From the NCBI GenBank assembly GCA_022841705.1, contig JALHQZ010000002.1, forward strand, positions 496,001 through 560,000: 64,000 nucleotides of DNA, written 5' to 3'. The notes under the pieces were generated by a model, which saw only the letters and a program-made list of their open reading frames with translations, was not told where the DNA came from and searched no databases. Below, one piece after another: positions 46,458 to 55,166 of the stretch. How positions within the stretch are numbered: position 1 is the stretch's first letter; each line of letters opens with the position of its first letter. The position numbers were made by a program, and so were the translations under genes. Source of the stretch: Pirellulales bacterium. GTDB taxonomy: Bacteria; Planctomycetota; Planctomycetia; Pirellulales; Lacipirellulaceae.

Positions 46458-47903
46458 CTATGAGGGTGAATCCCCCCCCGACTTCCGCGGCGGTCGCCTT
46501 CCCCGCCCACCGCGCGGCCGCTGACCACCACCCCGACTTCCACCCCGCGGCGCAGAGCGCCGCCGTTCATCGCGGTGGGCAATGTTCGAATCGATCACCA
46601 CCGCCAGCGCATCGGCCCACGTGGGAATTCCCTTGTGCGTTCCCCCACGCCCCGACTCGCTCGCTTCGTCCTCATCATCGTCTTCGTCGTCATCGCCGCC
46701 GAACTCGGGCAGCGGCAGCTCATCCTCCTCATCATCTTCGAGATCGACATCCCCGATCGAACCGCCCATACTGGCAACCGACGAGCGACGTCGCCTCGGC
46801 GCCGGCGTTTCGTCGAGTGGATCTTCGAGCTCGTCGGACGCTTCGCTGCTTTCGGTTTTGCCCTCGGCGCTGCGGCCACCGCGTCCACGTCGCCGACCGC
46901 GCCGGCGACGCCGCTTTGGGTCGCGGTCTGCCGGCGCTTCATCGCCGTCAGTCCGAGCATCTTCATCGCCGGACGAATCGAGCGTATCATCCGCCAAGTC
47001 CTCGTGCTCGAAGGGGTCGTCCTCGATGAACTCGGGCGGCGCCTCGGCGATCGGGGCCGGCGCTTCGACTGGCGGCGCTGCTTTCGCGCGCCGACCAGCG
47101 AACGGGAACCAATCCGGCAGCGACATCCGCGACACCGGGGAAGGCGGCACGGGCGGCAGTATCGGTGCTGGCGCCACAGCTTCCTCGGACAACCGAGGCA
47201 ATTCGTTCACGGCATCGCTCGGCGGCGATTTTGGCCGAGGCTCACCGCGTTCGCCACGCTCGGGACGAGGAGCTCGTTCCGGACGCTCGGAACGTTCACC
47301 CCGCGACCGTTCGCGCGGAGCGCCTTCGCTCCGCTGGCCTTGACCCGAACGCTCTCGCGGCGCGCGCGCTTCACGGCCGACACCTTCTTCTCTTTGGCCC
47401 CGTCCGCGGCCACCGCGACCACGACCGCCCCGCGGTCGGCGGGGACGATCTTCACTCGGGGCCTCAGCAGCGGGTTCTTCGCCATCCACCGCAGCCGGCG
47501 GACGCTCGCTTCGCGGCGGCGCTTCGCGCTGCCGGTTCGATTCGGATCGGGACCGTCCCTCGCCGCGCGGCGGATGTTCGGACCGGCCTGATTCACCGCG
47601 GCTTGATTCCCGTCGGCCTGAGTCGCTCCGGCCTGATTCCGTTCTGGCTGGCGGCGGGGCAGGAACCGTGCGTGCAACCGGTGCAACCGGCGGAAGCACC
47701 GGCGGGCGTTCGGGCTCCGGCTGAGCTTCAATTCCCAGTTGATCGAGCAAACTGCCCCAAGCACTGGCCGGCCGTTTGGCTTCGGTCGCGGGTGGCACAA
47801 ACGCGGGCAGGGCCGTGGAGGCAACCGGCGGGGCAGGGGGAGGCGAATAAGTAGTTGGGGTCACCCCAACCTGGCTCAGCAGCGAATCCCAATTGTCCGA
47901 CAT
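46458..47903 (-). CDS. Arg/Gly-rich intrinsically disordered protein
   Basis: 481 residues. Two short copies of one motif near the start (WDSLLSQVG at 5 and WGSLLDQLG at 49) are each followed by Pro-rich linkers. Next is a Ser/Arg/Glu-Gly region with RGGRGRGGRGRG and repeated RSE/RGE steps (about 85-225). An acidic region (about 280-330 and 390-425) surrounds a basic RRRRRGRRRGRGG block. The end has IPTWADALAVVIDSNIAHR then RGG-type repeats. RGG tracts commonly bind RNA; role unknown. The long plus-strand frames over it are composition shadows. Confidence 0.8.
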   Translation of the reverse strand: MSDNWDSLLSQVGVTPTTYSPPPAPPVASTALPAFVPPATEAKRPASAWGSLLDQLGIEAQPEPERPPVLPPVAPVARTVPAPPPARTESGRSDSGRRESSRGESGRSEHPPRGEGRSRSESNRQREAPPRSERPPAAVDGEEPAAEAPSEDRPRRPRGGRGRGGRGRGQREEGVGREARAPRERSGQGQRSEGAPRERSRGERSERPERAPRPERGERGEPRPKSPPSDAVNELPRLSEEAVAPAPILPPVPPSPVSRMSLPDWFPFAGRRAKAAPPVEAPAPIAEAPPEFIEDDPFEHEDLADDTLDSSGDEDARTDGDEAPADRDPKRRRRRGRRRGRGGRSAEGKTESSEASDELEDPLDETPAPRRRRSSVASMGGSIGDVDLEDDEEDELPLPEFGGDDDEDDDEDEASESGRGGTHKGIPTWADALAVVIDSNIAHRDERRRSAPRGGSRGGGQRPRGGRGRRPPRKSGGDSPS

Positions 47904-48029
47904 TTCTACTATTCCATCCTTCCAACAACACGCGATTGCGAGCAGCTTTCCACTGCCCCGCGAAGATCGCGTAAGATTAGGTAGTATAAGGCTTTGCGAA
48001 GCCGCCAGAAAGTCCGCCGTGGGGCAGAG

Positions 48030-48109
48030 TTTCCAGCCTGCCAGCCCCGCCCACGACTTTCATCCCCGATATCTCTTGCATCACAGGCAGGCTAGAAAGC
48101 CTAACCTAC
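48030..48109. repeat. Paired inverted repeat, TAGGTTAGG family
   Basis: TTTCCAGCCTGCC (48030-48042) pairs with GGCAGGCTAGAAAG (from 48086), one mismatch. The right arm continues into CCTAACCTAC, as in the element at 30541-30614. It lies just before the next ATG (48114). Confidence 0.55.
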
Positions 48110-48113
48110 GGAA

Positions 48114-49355
48114 ATGCCCACCCCCGCTCCTTGCCGTGAACTGGTTGAACTCCGTGGGCATCTGATTGATAGCCTGCTGCTGCCGAAGGTGCTCGATTGC
48201 ATCCTGCGTGGCGGCGGGCAGTTTCAACTTCAGAAGGTGGCCATCGGCCAGCAGCGGCGCGACCCCAGCCAGGCGCTGATCGAAGTCTCGGCCGCCAACG
48301 AGCAACAGCTCGCTTCGATCCTGGCCCAACTGGTCGACCACGGCGCCGTGGTGACCACCGCCAGTGATTGCACCCTCGAAACCGCCGACTGCGCCGGCGC
48401 CTTCCCCGAAGGTTTTTACAGCACCACTAACCAGCGGACCGAAGTGCGTATCGCTGGCCAATGGCGCCCGGTGGCCGATCAGGAGATGGACTGCGGGATC
48501 GTCATCGATGGTGCGCAGCTTCACGGGGACGTGGCGCGCTGTGTGGCGATGACCGACGTTGCGGTCGGCATGAAGATCGTCGTCGGCCACGCCGGCATTC
48601 GGGTGATTCCGCACGAGCGGAGCGAGTCGGCCCCCGGCTTTGCCTTCATGAACAGCGCCGTCTCCACCGAGAAACCCAAGCAAGTGATCGCCCGGCAAGT
48701 GGCGGCTGAACTGGTGAAGTGCAAACAGTCGGGCGGCAAAGCGCTGTTGGTCGGCGGCCCCGCGATCGTCCACACTGGCAGCGGCCCGCTGGTGAGCGAA
48801 CTGATCCGCACCGGCTACCTGCACAAACTGTTCGCCGGCAACGCCCTCGCGACGCACGACATCGAACAAGCCCTCTTCGGCACCAGCCTCGGCGTGCATT
48901 TGGCGGACGCGTCGCTCGCCGACGCCGGGCACGAACACCATCTCCGCGCCATCAACCGCATCCGCCGCTGCGGCTCGATCCGCACCGCCGTGGAGCAAGG
49001 CGTGCTCACCAGCGGCATGATGTACGAATGCGTGCAGCACAATGTGCCGTACCTGCTGGCCGGCAGCATCCGCGATGACGGACCGCTGCCCGAAGTCATC
49101 ACCGACGCGCTGGAAGCCCAGCGTCAAATGCGAGCCGCGCTCAAGGATGTCACGTTCTGTTTGATGGTCGCCACGATGCTGCACTCGGTTGCCGTTGGCA
49201 ACTTGCTCCCCGCATGGGTGCCGGTGGTCTGCGTCGATATCAACCCTAGCACCATCACCAAACTCGCCGACCGCGGGAGTTTTCAGACGGTGGGTGTGGT
49301 GACGGATGTGGAGCCGTTTTTGCGCGCGGTGCTGGCGGAGGTGAAAGCGTCGTGA
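48114..49355 (+). CDS. Ornithine cyclodeaminase of the ArgZ/AgrE C-terminal type (TIGR00300, LOR/SDH domain)
   Basis: 413 residues. Matches the LOR/SDH family known as TIGR00300: ELRGHLIDSLLLPKVLD at the start, an N-terminal ACT-like part, then the Rossmann-like half with KALLVGGPAIVHTGSG, GNALATHDIEQALFGTSLGV and SIRDDGPLPEVITD. In cyanobacterial ArgZ/AgrE this is the C-terminal half and makes proline from ornithine; archaeal stand-alone members also have ornithine cyclodeaminase activity. Its expected partner, the arginine dihydrolase half, lies 3.1 kb downstream on the same strand. Confidence 0.88.
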   Translation: MPTPAPCRELVELRGHLIDSLLLPKVLDCILRGGGQFQLQKVAIGQQRRDPSQALIEVSAANEQQLASILAQLVDHGAVVTTASDCTLETADCAGAFPEGFYSTTNQRTEVRIAGQWRPVADQEMDCGIVIDGAQLHGDVARCVAMTDVAVGMKIVVGHAGIRVIPHERSESAPGFAFMNSAVSTEKPKQVIARQVAAELVKCKQSGGKALLVGGPAIVHTGSGPLVSELIRTGYLHKLFAGNALATHDIEQALFGTSLGVHLADASLADAGHEHHLRAINRIRRCGSIRTAVEQGVLTSGMMYECVQHNVPYLLAGSIRDDGPLPEVITDALEAQRQMRAALKDVTFCLMVATMLHSVAVGNLLPAWVPVVCVDINPSTITKLADRGSFQTVGVVTDVEPFLRAVLAEVKAS

Positions 49356-50011
49356 GGCGAAGTACTGCGACCGTTGTAAAAATCTTTGCATCATTAGTTG
49401 ACTCGGATCGTAATTAATCAAGCGCGTGCGCGGTCGCTTTTCGCGCAGCGCCACACGCTGGCCACAACACCCAGCGTACGAGCGCCGGCGAGGTAGTGGC
49501 CCAGCTTAAGGGGCGAGGCGTTTGTAACCGCCGCTCATCAGCGAGCGCACACGGCTAGAAGGAAAAGTGCCTACGGGGAAATGAAAGGGTTCAAGATTCT
49601 GGCAGAAATTCGGAGATCTTACGAAGAAATTGTGCCGACCACCCCCAACTAAGGGTTGGCCAGTTAGCACGCGCACCCCACTTTTGAGCAGCGTTGCGAA
49701 CATGTGTTCAATTGAACACTGTTTGGTGGCTACTTTCTAGAGCAATTTTAGAAAAAGTTGGAAGTTTTTTTGGGGAGGGTGCGCTAAGTCGCAAGCGGTG
49801 GTGGTGGCCGGAAGAGAGGGCGTTTTGGGCTGCGAAGGCCGCGATTTTTAGACGCGGTTTCCGCAGCTCGAAGTGCTCACCCCGCCGGAGATGCTGGCGC
49901 GGCTGCATGTGTCGCCGTGAATCTGGCAGCGAGCTGGTGAGCGTTCGCTCGCGGAGTGGAGTGGGTAGATGGCGCACTCCGGGAGCTGACGCTCTCCGGC
50001 TCGCAACTTGG
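49356..50011. other. Intergenic region with a possible gene remnant
   Basis: No intact gene. At about 49855-49920 (+) a 22-codon piece (FPQLEVLTPPEMLARLHVSP then stop) resembles the end of PIN-domain toxins (xxLTPxEFLxxL), with a stop directly before it. The longer plus frame at 49694-50149 is rich in Arg and Trp and looks spurious. Confidence 0.35.
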
Positions 50012-51379
50012 TTACTGTTTCTTGCTCTGTTCCAATCGCACCGCGGGCGGGGCGTAGCCGATGTCTTGATATTCATGCAGCATTCCGCCATCGTCAACGC
50101 CATTTTTGCCGACAGAGTAAACCAACCAACCATGCTCGGTGTGCTTTAGTTTTAGCGGGTCGCCGGTATACGGATCAATTGTCGCGTCCTGCGGCAGATC
50201 GAGGTCGACTAACCCGGTCGCAGCCCGGCCAGCCTCTTCTTCAAAACGTTGCAAAGCGCTAACCACTCGCACTGCTCGGGTCTTCGCCACAGCCCGGCAA
50301 TGCGATTCGATAGCGGCGAGAACCATCGGCGAGGTGAGCTGCGAAATCGTTCCCTCGCCTTTGGACAGTGCATCGAGTCTCTTAGATAAGGTTGGAAAAT
50401 GTATCGGTTCGCTCTCGAGCATTGAAATCACTTTGCCGATAAAACGTCCCGGTCCTAACAAATTGTTCTTCACCTTCCATCCAAACAGATTGATAAATGT
50501 CTTGTTCACTACGCTGGGCTGGTTGTCGCCGTTAATTCCGAAGAACAAGCATTCAGGATTCGAGCGACTCATCACAAAAGCCCGTTCAGTTTTGAAGGCT
50601 CGGATAAGCCCACTTAAGGGCACCGATTGCGCAAGCTCTCTCTCCAAAGCGTCTCGCGACGCTAGGGAGATTTTACCGTTGATCAGCGAGTCACCTGACC
50701 ATTTCGCACCACAATCGTAGATTGCCATCGCGACCAAGTGATTGACCATCAACGGCTCGCAATCGTACAGCCGCGCAAATCTCAGCAACTCGGTTCCTCT
50801 GACCAAAGCCTGATCGTGCTCACCTGATTCGCAGAGGGAATCGATCACCCATCCTTGCCGCCAAGTGATAATTCGCGCGTCGCGGGTCGCTGCCGAGATA
50901 AGTGGCGCGAGCGATTTGCCCGCGATTTGCTCCGCATCGTCTGTGAAAGCCGATTGTGAGGCGTATTGTTCACATTTTGCTATCCGAGTGATTTCAGCCG
51001 TCAACTGTGGGTGCCGATCGAGAATCTTACGAATCTCGGTCAGAACTTCGCCGGTCGGCCGCTCGCTTTCCTGCAGGTCATCGTAGGCCTTGCCCAGCGG
51101 GCCATCACAGAACTCGGCATAATCTTTGCTGAATCGGCTGAGCTGCCCCCGCGCCTGCACAAGCCAATACGCCGCATTCTCCTCATCCGGAATCGGCGCC
51201 GGCTTCAGATCCGCCAGCGTTGCAGGATCGCCCGCGGCGCGAATCTCGGCGATCAGTGCATCGGCTTGCCGCTGCACACGCCACGACATAAACGCATTGA
51301 CCACCAGCAGCACGCCCACCAGGAGAGTGCAACCGAAGGCGAAACGTTTGACGGTTCGTTTTGAGGGGAAGAGTTTCAT
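50012..51379 (-). CDS. Membrane-anchored hypothetical protein of the ECF sigma operon
   Basis: 455 residues. One membrane helix at about 13-32, then a large helical domain outside the cytoplasm. The C-terminal motif DPYTGDPLKLKHTEHGWLVY then SVGKNGVDDGG recurs, in my recollection, in planctomycete proteins. No enzyme motif. Third gene after the ECF sigma factor and the small membrane protein, 20 bases from the latter, so it likely belongs to the same signalling unit. Confidence 0.75.
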   Translation of the reverse strand: MKLFPSKRTVKRFAFGCTLLVGVLLVVNAFMSWRVQRQADALIAEIRAAGDPATLADLKPAPIPDEENAAYWLVQARGQLSRFSKDYAEFCDGPLGKAYDDLQESERPTGEVLTEIRKILDRHPQLTAEITRIAKCEQYASQSAFTDDAEQIAGKSLAPLISAATRDARIITWRQGWVIDSLCESGEHDQALVRGTELLRFARLYDCEPLMVNHLVAMAIYDCGAKWSGDSLINGKISLASRDALERELAQSVPLSGLIRAFKTERAFVMSRSNPECLFFGINGDNQPSVVNKTFINLFGWKVKNNLLGPGRFIGKVISMLESEPIHFPTLSKRLDALSKGEGTISQLTSPMVLAAIESHCRAVAKTRAVRVVSALQRFEEEAGRAATGLVDLDLPQDATIDPYTGDPLKLKHTEHGWLVYSVGKNGVDDGGMLHEYQDIGYAPPAVRLEQSKKQ

Positions 51380-51399
51380 CGGGTTGTTGAATATCAGAG

Positions 51400-51804
51400 C
51401 TAGTTCGAGTGCGAATACGGTCCCAGCGCTACGTCGAGCGCCGCCGTTTGTTCGGAAGTGAGGGGCGCCCCGCTCAGAGCGGCAAGTTGCAGGGCATAGC
51501 GACGGCCCGATTCCGCATCGGTGGCGGCGGCGATGGTTACCGCGGTTTCCAGAATCGATTCTTGGGCGACGTGCCCTCCGCCACCTACCGGCGAATGTTC
51601 ATTCAGCGCCAGTGGAGCGTTTAAGAGCACACCTGCCCCTAACATTGCTACCGCCGTTCGCGCGAGCCGGCGATCCCAGCGCGCACTGCGCAGTTCCCGC
51701 GACATCGCCGTTAGTGTCTTTGTGCGGCATTCGTCAGAGGGCGCCAGTGGTGCGCTCTGCGCTAGCCGCTGCTCAAAATCGTGAAGTTCGTGGTCGTTCA
51801 TCAT
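51400..51804 (-). CDS. Small membrane protein, probable anti-sigma factor
   Basis: 134 residues. Soluble N-terminal helix pair (about 1-45, DHELHDFEQRLAQSAPLAPS) and one membrane helix (about 46-65, TAVAMLGAGVLLNAPLALN). Its ATG directly follows the TGA of the sigma gene, so the two are coupled. Size, topology and position fit an anti-sigma factor, but the zinc motif HxxxCxxC is absent, so this is inference from context. Confidence 0.65.
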   Translation of the reverse strand: MMNDHELHDFEQRLAQSAPLAPSDECRTKTLTAMSRELRSARWDRRLARTAVAMLGAGVLLNAPLALNEHSPVGGGGHVAQESILETAVTIAAATDAESGRRYALQLAALSGAPLTSEQTAALDVALGPYSHSN

Positions 51805-52347
51805 TCAGTCCTGGGCAAACTCTCGTTCCAACCAGCCGCGCAGGGATTCCAGCGCCCGGCGGTAGCGTGTCGCCACGGTGTTGGCAGGCCGATCCACGAC
51901 CGCGGCGATCTCGGCAAACGTCAGCCCACCGTAGATTTTTAGTTCCACCAGTTCACGATCGTCGCTTTCAAGTCGGCCCAAAGCGGACGTGACCAGTTCT
52001 CGTTCGTCGTGGTATGACGCTTCGGGGCGCCAGTCCGCTATCCCCGCAGGCGGAAGTGCTTCGTGCGATTGCCGCCGATTTCGGCCAGCGACTCGCATAA
52101 CTTCATTCCGCACAATTTGGAACAAATACGCAACCGGACTCGCCACCCCGCGAAATTGCCGTCGACTTTTCACTGCTCGCAAGAAGGCTGCCTGCACCGC
52201 ATCGGCGGCCGTGTCGGCACCCAAGCGAGCCGTGGCGTACCTCAGAAGCTGCGGGGCGCACGCATCGTACAACTCCGTAAACGCCGCTTCCTCACCCCGG
52301 ACGAGCCGGTGCGCCAGTTCGTTCGATGCGCTGTCGGGGGAGGCCAT
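51805..52347 (-). CDS. ECF-type RNA polymerase sigma factor
   Basis: 180 residues. Sigma region 2 (EEAAFTELYDACAPQLLRYA, DAVQAAFLRAVKSRRQF, VASPVAYLFQIVRNEVMRVA) and region 4 helix-turn-helix (DDRELVELKIYGGLTFAEIA, RPANTVATRYRRALESLR). It directs RNA polymerase to a stress or envelope regulon, probably including its own promoter in the 97-base spacer shared with the divergent arginine dihydrolase gene. First of three co-directed genes. Confidence 0.93.
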   Translation of the reverse strand: MASPDSASNELAHRLVRGEEAAFTELYDACAPQLLRYATARLGADTAADAVQAAFLRAVKSRRQFRGVASPVAYLFQIVRNEVMRVAGRNRRQSHEALPPAGIADWRPEASYHDERELVTSALGRLESDDRELVELKIYGGLTFAEIAAVVDRPANTVATRYRRALESLRGWLEREFAQD

Positions 52348-52444
52348 TCGAAGTAAGTAGACCCGATGGTGAGCGAGATTTGTTCAGAAAACTGTAAAAA
52401 TTCAGATCTTGCACTCTCCCCCCCCGCGCGCCAACACTACACAC

Positions 52445-53269
52445 ATGCCCCGCATCCTCATGTGCCCGCCCGTCTACTACGGGATTGAATACGAAATCAA
52501 TCCGTGGATGAATCGCGCGCAGAGTTCCAATCGGGCGCTGGCGATTGAGCAGTGGACGGCGCTGCGGCAATTGCTCGAAGACGCGGGGGCGGAGATTGAA
52601 CTGCTCTCGCCGGAGCCGGGATTACCAGACCTTGTGTTCACGGCGAACGCGGGGCTGGTGTATCAGCGGCAGGTGGTGCTGTCGCGGTTCAAGCATCCGG
52701 AGCGGCAGGGGGAGACGCCGCTTGATCGGGCGTGGTTCGAGAGCGCGGGTTTCGTGTGTAGCGATCCGCCCCAGGATTTAGCGTTTGAAGGAGCCGGCGA
52801 TGCGCTCTTCTGTGGCGAGACATTATTTGCAGGTTACCGCCGGCGGAGCGATGCGCGCGGCGTGCAGCAAATCGCGGAGCAGTTGGGCGTGCAGGTGTTA
52901 CCGCTGGAACTGGTGAACCCCAGTTTCTATCACCTCGATACGTGCTTCTGTCCCCTCGCGCCGGGTGAAGCGATTTACTATCCGGCGGCGTTTGATGATT
53001 ACGGACGGCGAGTGATTGAAGCGACCGTGCCGACGCTCATCAAAGTCGATGCCCACGAAGCGGCGGCGTTTGCGTGCAACGCGGTGGTGGTGGGCCGGCG
53101 GGTTATCACCAACACCGGCTGCCCGAAGCTGCAAGAAGAGCTCGCCCGCCACGGGTATGACCCCGTGGCGACCCCCCTGGGCGAGTTTCTTAAAGCAGGC
53201 GGCAGCGCGAAGTGTTTGACGCTGCGGTTGGATGGTGAAGAGGCGGCGGGGTGGAGAGTGAGCGCGTAG
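52445..53269 (+). CDS. Arginine dihydrolase of the ArgZ/AgrE N-terminal type
   Basis: 274 residues from ATG 52445. Near-continuous match to the N-terminal half of cyanobacterial ArgZ as I recall it: MCPPVYYGIEYEINPWM, PDLVFTANAGLV, LAFEGAGDALF, FYHLDTCFCPL, EFLKAGGSAKCLTLR. Amidinotransferase-fold catalytic residues His163 and Cys257 are present, with Asn19 and Asn68 at the positions tied to arginine dihydrolase activity (arginine to ornithine, CO2 and two ammonia, without free citrulline). The cyclodeaminase half is a separate gene at 48114. Divergent from the ECF sigma gene. Confidence 0.9.
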   Translation: MPRILMCPPVYYGIEYEINPWMNRAQSSNRALAIEQWTALRQLLEDAGAEIELLSPEPGLPDLVFTANAGLVYQRQVVLSRFKHPERQGETPLDRAWFESAGFVCSDPPQDLAFEGAGDALFCGETLFAGYRRRSDARGVQQIAEQLGVQVLPLELVNPSFYHLDTCFCPLAPGEAIYYPAAFDDYGRRVIEATVPTLIKVDAHEAAAFACNAVVVGRRVITNTGCPKLQEELARHGYDPVATPLGEFLKAGGSAKCLTLRLDGEEAAGWRVSA

Positions 53270-53372
53270 CCCTCTCCCTCCGGGAGAGGGTTGGGTGAGG
53301 GCCCTTCTTTTCAAAGAGACTGGCCTGGTACCCGCTTCACCCTCACCCCAGCCCTCTCCCGGAGGGAGAGGG
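53270..53372. repeat. Large inverted repeat at a convergent gene end
   Basis: Arms of about 32 bases at 53270-53301 and 53340-53372, each with CCCTCTCCC..GGGAGAGGG plus a TTGGGTGAGGG extension. It starts directly after the stop of the arginine dihydrolase gene. Similar CCCTCTCCC palindromes occur in many bacteria. It could act as a transcription stop in both directions. Confidence 0.75.
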
Positions 53373-53385
53373 AGTACTGCCACTC

Positions 53386-54876
53386 CTACCGATCATCAAT
53401 CAACATCGAGCCGTTATCCGCGACGTTGAACATTGGGCGGAACGGGCTCGTCTGGCACGATTTGGCGCGGTGGCCGAAGTGCCACACTAAGTTGATGCCG
53501 AGGTTCCACTGTTCTTGCGTGGCGAGCTCGACGCCCGTTTCCGAGCCCGGCATCAGATAGGTGAAGCCGGTTTCCAATGAAAAACAATCGCTGAGCGGCA
53601 CCAGCACATCGGCGCCAAAGACGCCATCAGAATCGTCGGTGAAACCGCCGAGCAGCCGGGCGACGCCGCCTTGCTTGCCATGGATGGCGTAGTAGAACAG
53701 GTACTGATCGACCGCTTGAAAATCGACGGCGCCGATGCGTTCGGTGTTGGTGTGCGCGGTGAAAGTGAAGCCGAATTCGCGACCCATGGGGTTGGTGATG
53801 CCGATGAGGCCCCGCACTTGGCCGAAGTTCGTGGGCAATTGGCGTTCATCGCGCAGGTAATCCCACACGGCGCCGTACTGCAGGCCGACGCGGCGGCGGT
53901 GGAACAACCCGGCCGTCGCGAAGTGCTGCGTGAGTGAATCGGTGGTGTTGCGATCGCCGTCGCCATCGAGTTGGCTGTGCGTCGCTTGGTAGCCGATTTG
54001 GTAGCCAAGGTACGGAAACGGCAGCCACGCCATCTTGCCGCCGATGTTGATGCCTTCGTGAATGCCGAAGTTGCCGCCATCGCGATTGTTCGGCGAGAAG
54101 TCGAGCGGGCCTTTGAAACCTTGCACGCCACCGAAAAGGGTCAGCTCTTTGATTGGCGGCACGTACAGCACCAGCGGAATGGCGCCGCGCTCGGCACACC
54201 CGCCGAGGCACGCCTCGCCGACACCACAGCCGCAGGCGCCGCAGCACCCGTCAGGGCCGCAGACATCGCCACACGCCACGTCACCGCAACTGGGAATGCC
54301 ACACGACGCATCCGCGCACATCGGGTCGCCACAACCACAGGCGCCGTTCGCGCAGCCATCCATCATTTCGCCATTACCCATCGCGACGCCGTCGCCGTAG
54401 GGGTCGGCCATCATCGGCGCGCCGCCTTGTTGGCAGTTGCAACCGGCTTGCACGACGCCGTTTGGCATCGCGCTGCCTTGACGGGCCATCGCCGCGCCCG
54501 CTTGCGCGGCGGAAGCGTAAACGACTTGCCCTTGCTGCACGGCAGGAGTGCCCGCCGGGCTGGTGGCGAGCGCCGGTTGAACACGATTGGTTGTCGCCAC
54601 TTGCGGCGCTGCTGGCGCGCTCGGGCGAGTTGGTTGCTTCGCGATGCGCTGTGAAGTAACAGGCGCTGCGACTTGCTGAGTTGCGACTTGCCGTGCTGGC
54701 GCCGGCTTCGCGTCTCTGCCCCTTACAGGGTTCGACGCGGCGACGTGATGCGGCGGTGCAACCGAGGTGCGCTTCGTCGCCGGAGCGCCACCTTGCTGCC
54801 AAGATAGCTCGGCGCCGGCGCTGAGCGAGATCGAGCCAACTAATAGGCCCACAACGGGCACGATCGAGAGTCGCAT
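53386..54876 (-). CDS. Cys-rich secreted protein with C-terminal beta-barrel-like domain
   Basis: 496 residues. Signal peptide to about SAGA. Ala/Pro/Gln-rich linker (about 25-140). A Cys-rich stretch (about 144-230) with repeats such as CGCGDPMCADASCGIPSCGD has about 19 Cys in 90 residues. The C-terminal 260 residues show alternating beta-strand patterns ending in a terminal aromatic pattern (WNLGINLVWHFG) like an outer-membrane barrel. It resembles planctomycete DUF6666-type proteins; that label is from memory. The Cys may form disulfide cross-links or bind metal. Confidence 0.7.
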   Translation of the reverse strand: MRLSIVPVVGLLVGSISLSAGAELSWQQGGAPATKRTSVAPPHHVAASNPVRGRDAKPAPARQVATQQVAAPVTSQRIAKQPTRPSAPAAPQVATTNRVQPALATSPAGTPAVQQGQVVYASAAQAGAAMARQGSAMPNGVVQAGCNCQQGGAPMMADPYGDGVAMGNGEMMDGCANGACGCGDPMCADASCGIPSCGDVACGDVCGPDGCCGACGCGVGEACLGGCAERGAIPLVLYVPPIKELTLFGGVQGFKGPLDFSPNNRDGGNFGIHEGINIGGKMAWLPFPYLGYQIGYQATHSQLDGDGDRNTTDSLTQHFATAGLFHRRRVGLQYGAVWDYLRDERQLPTNFGQVRGLIGITNPMGREFGFTFTAHTNTERIGAVDFQAVDQYLFYYAIHGKQGGVARLLGGFTDDSDGVFGADVLVPLSDCFSLETGFTYLMPGSETGVELATQEQWNLGINLVWHFGHRAKSCQTSPFRPMFNVADNGSMLIDDR

Positions 54877-55028
54877 TGCGAGATCCTCGGGGAGTTCAAA
54901 CCTGTTTGCCCATTCGCCGAGCGCGCATCATCAGCACGCCGCCGTGGGCCAGGCCCCCCTGGATCACTTGCTACCGCTCGATATCGGCAGCCGCAAAGTC
55001 AACTCTTGCGGAAAAGTCTGCCAAAACT

Positions 55029-55105
55029 GTAGCACGGGACCGAAGTCCCGTGCGAAATACCTTGGCCTGGCCCTCAATTCGCACGGGACTTCGGTCCCGT
55101 GCTAC
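55029..55105. repeat. REPIN-like paired inverted repeat
   Basis: Perfect 28-bp arms at 55029-55056 and 55078-55105, same GTAG + GCACGGGAC hairpin as at 39952. Unlike the others it lies between divergent genes (54876 start and ade start 55167), so it is not only a 3'-end element. Confidence 0.88.
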
Positions 55106-55166
55106 CCCCTTTCCCTCCCCCAACTTAAACTGCTAGCACTCACCCCAGGCGAAAAAGGGAAGACCT

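Noticed and set aside
46112..47854. Several long plus-strand frames
   Set aside because: Mirror-image composition artefacts of the Arg/Gly-rich gene on the minus strand.
48081..49454. 457-codon minus-strand frame
   Set aside because: Shadow of the TIGR00300-type gene, which has family motifs in the plus frame.
49694..50149. 151-codon plus-strand frame
   Set aside because: Arg/Trp-rich, no domain, and it runs into the well-formed gene at 50012-51379 on the other strand.
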